In this document: positions 59,316 to 64,000 of the stretch, piece after piece
How positions within the stretch are numbered: position 1 is the stretch's first letter
Layout of the letters: each line of letters begins with the position of its first letter
Origin: Tupaia tana
Lineage: Eukaryota; Chordata; Mammalia; Scandentia; Tupaiidae
Direction: 5' to 3'
Assembly (NCBI GenBank): GCA_026018925.1
Contig: JAKSZU010000012.1
Location: 27,579,814 to 27,643,813, forward strand
DNA length: 64,000 nt
Position numbers and translations under genes: made by a program
The notes under the pieces: generated by a model
The model's input: the letters and a program-made list of their open reading frames with translations, nothing else
What the model was told of the DNA's origin: nothing
Databases searched by the model: none

Positions 59316-60266
59316 ATGGCAGTGTACAATAAGACCAACATCCATCCGTCAACCTTCATCCTCATTGGTATCCCTGGGATGGAGGCTGCTCACTGCTGGA
59401 TCTCCATACCCTTTTGTGCAGCATACCTTTTGGCCCTCCTGGGGAACTGCTGTCTTCTGTTTGTCATCAAGACGGACTCAAGCCTCCATGAGCCAATGTA
59501 CCTCTTCCTCTGCATGCTGGCTGTGGCTGACCTAGTGGTGTGTACTACAGCTGTGCCCAAACTTCTCAGCCTTTTCTGGTTCCGTGATCGAGAGATTCGC
59601 TTTGAAGCCTGCCTCACTCAAGTGTTCCTCATTCACTCTTGCTCTACCATGGAGTCTGGTTTCTTCCTGGCCATGGCTTTTGACCGTTATGTAGCCATTT
59701 GTCATCCATTAAGACATTCAGCTATTCTGTCACACACTGTCATTGGGAGACTGGGCGTAGCTATTGTACTCAGGGGCGTGGCACTCCTCAGTCCTCACCC
59801 CTTCCTACTTCGTTGGCTTCCCTACTGCAGAACCAATATTATTTCTCACACCTACTGTGAGTTTATGGCCCTCATCAAGATTGCTTGTGCTGAGACAAGA
59901 ATCCGCAGAGCCTACAGCCTCATTGTTGCCTTCCTAACTGGTGGGGTGGACCTCATACTGATCATCTGTTCTTATGTCCTTATTCTCAACACTGTCTTTC
60001 ATCTCCCAACCAAAGATGCTCGACTCAAGGCTTTGGGGACCTGTGGCTCTCATGTCTGTGTCATCTTAGTGTCCTATACTTCGGCTTTCTTTTCATTTCT
60101 CACCCACAGGTTTGGTCACCATGTGGCTCCCCATTTTCACATTTTTGTGGCCAATGTCTACCTCCTTCTCCCATCCATGGTGAATCCCATTATCTATGGG
60201 GTAAGAACTAAGAGGATACGGGACAGATTTATTACATTGTTCAGTTTTTCAAAGCCCCTGAATTGA
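59316..60266 (+). CDS. class I olfactory receptor, OR52-like, intact
   Basis: A 316-residue intact receptor if translation starts at 59316. Earlier in-frame ATGs exist at 59289 and 59304. I prefer 59316 because it has G at -3 and G at +4, and it puts GIPG 18 residues in, as in the other receptors here. Seen: NKT glycosylation site, GIPGME, LHEPMYLFL, MAFDRYVAIC (tyrosine to phenylalanine in the family MAYDRY), SHTYCEFM, CSYVLIL, KALGTCGSHV and [16 protein letters not shown]. It is clearly separate in sequence from the OR52E-like group in this window. Subfamily not assigned. Confidence 0.92.
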   Translation: MAVYNKTNIHPSTFILIGIPGMEAAHCWISIPFCAAYLLALLGNCCLLFVIKTDSSLHEPMYLFLCMLAVADLVVCTTAVPKLLSLFWFRDREIRFEACLTQVFLIHSCSTMESGFFLAMAFDRYVAICHPLRHSAILSHTVIGRLGVAIVLRGVALLSPHPFLLRWLPYCRTNIISHTYCEFMALIKIACAETRIRRAYSLIVAFLTGGVDLILIICSYVLILNTVFHLPTKDARLKALGTCGSHVCVILVSYTSAFFSFLTHRFGHHVAPHFHIFVANVYLLLPSMVNPIIYGVRTKRIRDRFITLFSFSKPLN

Positions 60267-60639
60267 ATTATTTCTGTTGGTGTGTAATAGATGAAAAATG
60301 ATGTTATTCCATCTTATCTTAGAATGCGTGTTTTATTCAGAAAGTTCTGTTTTTAAGGTTCAGATAGCTAAGGTTTTTCTGTGGAATCCAACTTGTCTGA
60401 AGATAATTGTATAGTTAAAAATCTTTCAAATTTTGCCATTATATATACATTAATCTGAACATAATTGGAGATTAAGCTATGAGAAAATCTTACTTCAAAT
60501 TATATTTTCCTGGGGCATTTGAATGGCACAAGGGAGTTCCTTCTCAAATTATATGATTGCTTTTTCCCGTTTATGTCCATATTATTACCCATTTCTTTTT
60601 GAAGGAATCTTATTTTACTATCCACAGTTTTCTGACTTA

Positions 60640-62075
60640 TGAAGTTGAAACCAATTAAATTTGCCTCATTTATCTTTCATTTGTCAAGGAAATTTACTTA
60701 CATTTTTAAAAAACTAATTGTTAAAGGATCTCTCTCATTCTCTAAAAACTTTTTATTTTATTTTAAAAAGAAAAATTTATTTTTTAATTATTTTTTTACT
60801 TTAAAATTTACTTACATTTAATCACATATCTTTACAGTATACATTTTTTCCAACACAAATACCATGCATGTCAGTCAAGACAAAGATATTACTATATACA
60901 TTATCATCAGCAATTAGCTTCTCATTTTTTGTCAATTAAGCATCCTTTTGCCAGTTTTTTCTCCCCCTTTTCCCTCTCTTCCATACTAAACTTTTTTGCA
61001 TTTTATTGATTCTCAAAAGGTCTTTTTTTATAACTTTATTTTTTTTCTTTTTTCACTTTAAAAAATGTTTATTTTCAATTTTAAATTCAATGACTACATG
61101 TACAATTGCCCACAATTGGTTAGAAAATTTGAACAAGATTGTGCAAGTTTACATGAGGCAAATTAATGACCAAACCATTCTCATTCTTTGCTTATAGCCA
61201 ATATCAAAATCAGAGTGCTTTTTTTTATTGTAAATAGACTTTTAACCAGCATAATATATACCTCAGTTCAGCCCACTTGAGAATACTATACACTTCCTCA
61301 TTAACAAATAATAAGATATGGTTTATTATTGGTTTATAACTTTATTTTAAATTTATTTACATTCATTCACTTTTCATCCTTACACTACACTATACAAAAT
61401 GAGATTTTCCATCCAGAATACATTGTATATTGGCACAATCAAGGATATTTCCATACATGTTAACATTGACAAACAATTTTCCATTTCTTGTTTCTTATAG
61501 ATTTTGTTTCTCTTCCCCCCGCCCTCTTTGACTCCCTGTCTCTCACCTCTGCCATTTCCCACCCTTAGATATCTCTGGTATCCGCACTTGCTTTCAATGC
61601 CTAACTTTTTTCACATTTTCTTAATTCATTAAGCCTAAATACATTCGATAGCAAGTGCAGCTGATATATTCATATCCATGAACACGTGTCTGATTTTAGG
61701 CATAAACTTCAGTGAGTAAAATAAACATACTATAAAGTATACCTAATTGGGGATATATAGCTTACTGCAGTCATTAAATAGCTATTTTTTTTAACTTTTT
61801 TCTTCCTCAAACATTTTTTTAAATTAATTATTTAATTTACATTCATTCCCTGAGCATCGTCACAACATACAAAATGTGATTTCCCATCAGGAATATACTG
61901 CATAGTGGCTTAATCATAAATGTTATTGTTGATAATTTTCCATTTATAGTTTCATATATATATATATATTTTTTTAACCCCTATTTCTCACCCTCTGCCA
62001 TTTCCCACTCTTTTCCTACACTACCTCATCTATATTCATCTATATTCATCCACTTTCTATCGTATGCCAAGGTTT
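60640..62075 (-). repeat. LINE-1 3'UTR, minus strand
   Basis: The reverse complement of the 3'UTR seen at 16970-17300. The plus strand reads CCCCCCGCCCTC, CTCTGCCATTTCCCACCC and TCTCTGGTATCCGCAC at 61518-61585, with further related blocks before and after. More than one copy appears to be stacked here. Confidence 0.68.
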
Positions 62076-62822
62076 TGTTGTCTTTTGTCCTGACCCACAG
62101 GACAGCCGAAAAGTAACCTGGGGGAGGGAGTAAGGAAAGGGACAGACATACACAGACACACAGAGTGGAAACAAGATGAGGTGCCGATTAAGTCTTTATT
62201 GAGGAAGAATGGCGAGATTATATACAGGCTGATGGGCATTAATTGGCTGCCCGAAATGCAAATGAGATATCGCAGATGGACCAATCATTGGTGTCCCGGA
62301 AATTGCCCTAAATGCAAATGAGGGATTCTGGTTCAACCAATCGGCAAGCATCCCACATGGTGAACAATCAGCATGAGCTCAACGGGAGCCGATCAGGATT
62401 CTGATATGACTTTCTGGTCGGGTTAGAACCTTCACTGTTGTTGTTTGCTCAACGGAGAAGTGAAACCCAAAGGTTTCTTTCTTTTTTTTTGGAGAGTATT
62501 TTTCGCTATAGGGCAAGTGCACTCACCAGACAGAGAGAGAGAGACAGAGAGACAGGAAGCAAGAAATCACCCCCAGGGGGGATGGTCACACTGCAATCCC
62601 TTCTCCTCCATTCTCCTCTTGGGATCTTGGGCACACATGCACACACGCCCGGCGTGAGTTTTAAGCCACCAGGTCTGGTACATGAACCGCGGTTGACTAC
62701 ATGGGAGTCCAGCGACATAGCCATTATGCTAACTGCTGGTTCACAACCCAAAGGTTTCTTAAGATGGCGGATAGCTCTTAAGCTGGCTCCCGTGTCGCTC
62801 ATGTAATGCAGCGCCCTCCACA
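62076..62822 (-). mobile_element. solo LTR with SINE insert, inside LINE-1
   Basis: In sense (minus) it begins TGTGGAGGGCGCTG and ends GACAAAAGACAACA. It has a TATA-like TATATAA (62218-62224 reversed) and AATAAA (62195-62200 reversed), and no internal genes. Without the SINE it is about 465 bp. Two ATGCAAAT octamers (62256-62263 and 62312-62319) lie in the U3 part. I could not see a clean target-site duplication, so the exact ends may be off by a few bases. Confidence 0.72.
62480..62744 (-). repeat. SINE-A inside the solo LTR, 16-bp duplication
   Basis: AACCCAAAGGTTTCTT at 62464-62479 and 62745-62760 flanks a near-consensus copy, which is therefore younger than the LTR. Confidence 0.9.
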
Positions 62823-63240
62823 ATCTTTAATGGCTCAATAGTATTCTATGGAGTATATGTGTCACATTTTTTCAATCTATTCATCTGTCTGTGGTCATTT
62901 GGGTTGGTTCCATGTCTTAGTAATCTTGAATAGTGTCACAATCAGTATAGATGTGAAAGCACTCTTCCAATTGAATATTCCCCTGTCCTTTGTGTAGATA
63001 CCTCAGAGTGGAATTGCTGGATCATATGGTGTTCTATTTGTAGGTCTTTGAGGAACCTATATATTGTTTTCCACAGTGGCTGGACCAATTTACATTCCTA
63101 CCAACAGTATAGGAGAGTTCCCCTTTCACCACAATCTGGCCAACACTTACCATTTCTTGTATTTTTAATCTTTTCCATTATGACAGAGGTTAGGTAGTAT
63201 CTCAATGTGGTTTTCATATGTCTTTCTTTTTTAGATTTTT
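62823..63240 (-). repeat. LINE-1 ORF2 3' end, minus strand
   Basis: Antisense of a classic LINE-1 stretch. The plus strand reads CAATAGTATTCTATGGAGTA, TTGCTGGATCATATGGTGTT and TTTTCCACAGTGGCTGGACC. Confidence 0.85.
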
Positions 63241-63305
63241 TAACTTCTTAATTATTATCATAATGTTGTTTATATTATATTGACTATTGACTCACATATA
63301 TCTTT

Positions 63306-63574
63306 TTTTTTTTTTTTCCGGAGAGGTTTTTGCTATAGGGCGCTTGTGCTCACCAGACAGACAGAGAGACAGAGAGACAGAAAGCAAGAAATCACCCCCC
63401 CAGGGGAAATGGCCATGCCGCAATCCCTTCTCCTCCACTCTCCTCTCGGAATCCTGGGCACACATGCACACGTGCCCGGCATGAGTTTTAAGCCACCAGT
63501 TCTGGGACTCGAACTGCGTTAGACTACATGGGAGTCCAGCGACATAGCCATTACACTAACTGCTGGTCCCTGAA
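63306..63574 (-). repeat. SINE-A with 14-bp target-site duplication
   Basis: Near-consensus. TCACATATATCTTT is at 63292-63305 and 63575-63588. Confidence 0.9.
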
Positions 63575-63589
63575 TCACATATATCTTTA

Positions 63590-63838
63590 AGCTGTATTAC
63601 TTTTGTTTTTCCAGAAGGAGTACCTTGCATATCAGTCAAGACATATATATTACTATCCACATCTCCATCATCAAATAGCTTTTTATTATTTTTTCCAGAT
63701 TATTATTATTGTCATTATTTTTAAAAATATTTAATCACTATATATCATTTTACTTACAAAAAGAATCTACCCAACATGAAATACTTCTCAGACCAGTCTA
63801 CTTGAGAATACTACACATGTTATCATCAACAGGTAATA
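63590..63838 (-). repeat. LINE-1 3'UTR fragment
   Basis: Resembles 60850-61330 (CAGTCAAGACA.A.ATATTACTAT and CTTGAGAATACTA). Confidence 0.55.
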
Positions 63839-63841
63839 AAC

Positions 63842-64000
63842 CTTTTTTTTTTTTTTTTTTTGAGAGGTTTTCGCTATAGGATGCATGCGCTCACCAGAAA
63901 GAGAAAGACAGAGAGACAGAAAGCGAGAAATCACCCCCCGGGGGGATGGCCATGCCACAATCTCTTCTCCTCCATTCTCTTCTTGGGATCTTGGGCACGC
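63842..64000 (-). repeat. SINE-A, cut by window end
   Basis: Minus-strand copy starting with a T run and GAGAGGTTTTCGCTATAGG. The head lies beyond the window. Confidence 0.85.

Larger units (their letters stand above)
60267..64000. other. 3' flank, LINE-1 and LTR sequence
   Basis: No gene after the receptor. 60270-60640 is unassigned A/T-rich sequence; the rest is LINE-1 3' sequence, a solo LTR and SINEs (listed separately). Confidence 0.6.

Overview
The window is mammalian nuclear DNA. It holds intronless class I olfactory receptor genes in A/T-rich intergenic sequence that is dense in short tRNA-type SINEs, decayed LINE-1 pieces and LTR elements. Five receptor loci are visible, all with class I (OR51/OR52-type) hallmarks, so this is part of a fish-like receptor cluster of the kind found beside beta-globin in mammals. 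I see no Alu, B1/B2, ruminant/horse or carnivore SINE. The dominant SINE has the head GGGACCAGCAG.., a box-B-like GGTTCGAGTCCC, a CT-rich middle and a CTCTCCAAAA tail, and I cannot assign it to a species with certainty. A colugo-like (dermopteran) genome is one unverified possibility.

Layout. 0.5-1.5 kb: intact receptor, plus strand. 1.5-10.7 kb: SINEs and microsatellites. 10.7-11.1 kb: 3' half of a second receptor, cut by a 100-N assembly gap. 12.6-13.5 kb: third receptor, minus strand, with two single-base frameshifts in short G runs. 13.5-33.1 kb: no gene; SINEs (several nested), LINE-1 pieces and a 0.5-kb purine tract. 33.1-41.5 kb: a complete gammaretroviral provirus on the minus strand. 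42.6-43.3 kb: solo LTR. 44.7-45.7 kb: intact receptor, minus strand, a near-identical inverted paralogue of the first. 46-59 kb: no confident gene. 59.3-60.3 kb: fifth receptor, plus strand. 60.6-64 kb: minus-strand LINE-1 sequence holding another solo LTR and young SINEs.

The provirus is the standout. Its two 452-bp LTRs are identical by eye, it is flanked by the same 4-bp duplication (CCAC), and it has a proline-tRNA primer site, a polypurine tract and a strong splice donor. Its gag is open, and an amber codon separates gag from an in-frame, fully open pol. The only coding defect seen is one in-frame amber codon in the env leader. This points to a very recent germline insertion of a murine-leukaemia/porcine-ERV-type gammaretrovirus.

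The receptor genes are independent single-coding-exon units, not an operon. The two near-identical receptors share a splice-acceptor-like site and a short upstream ORF that overlaps the receptor start.
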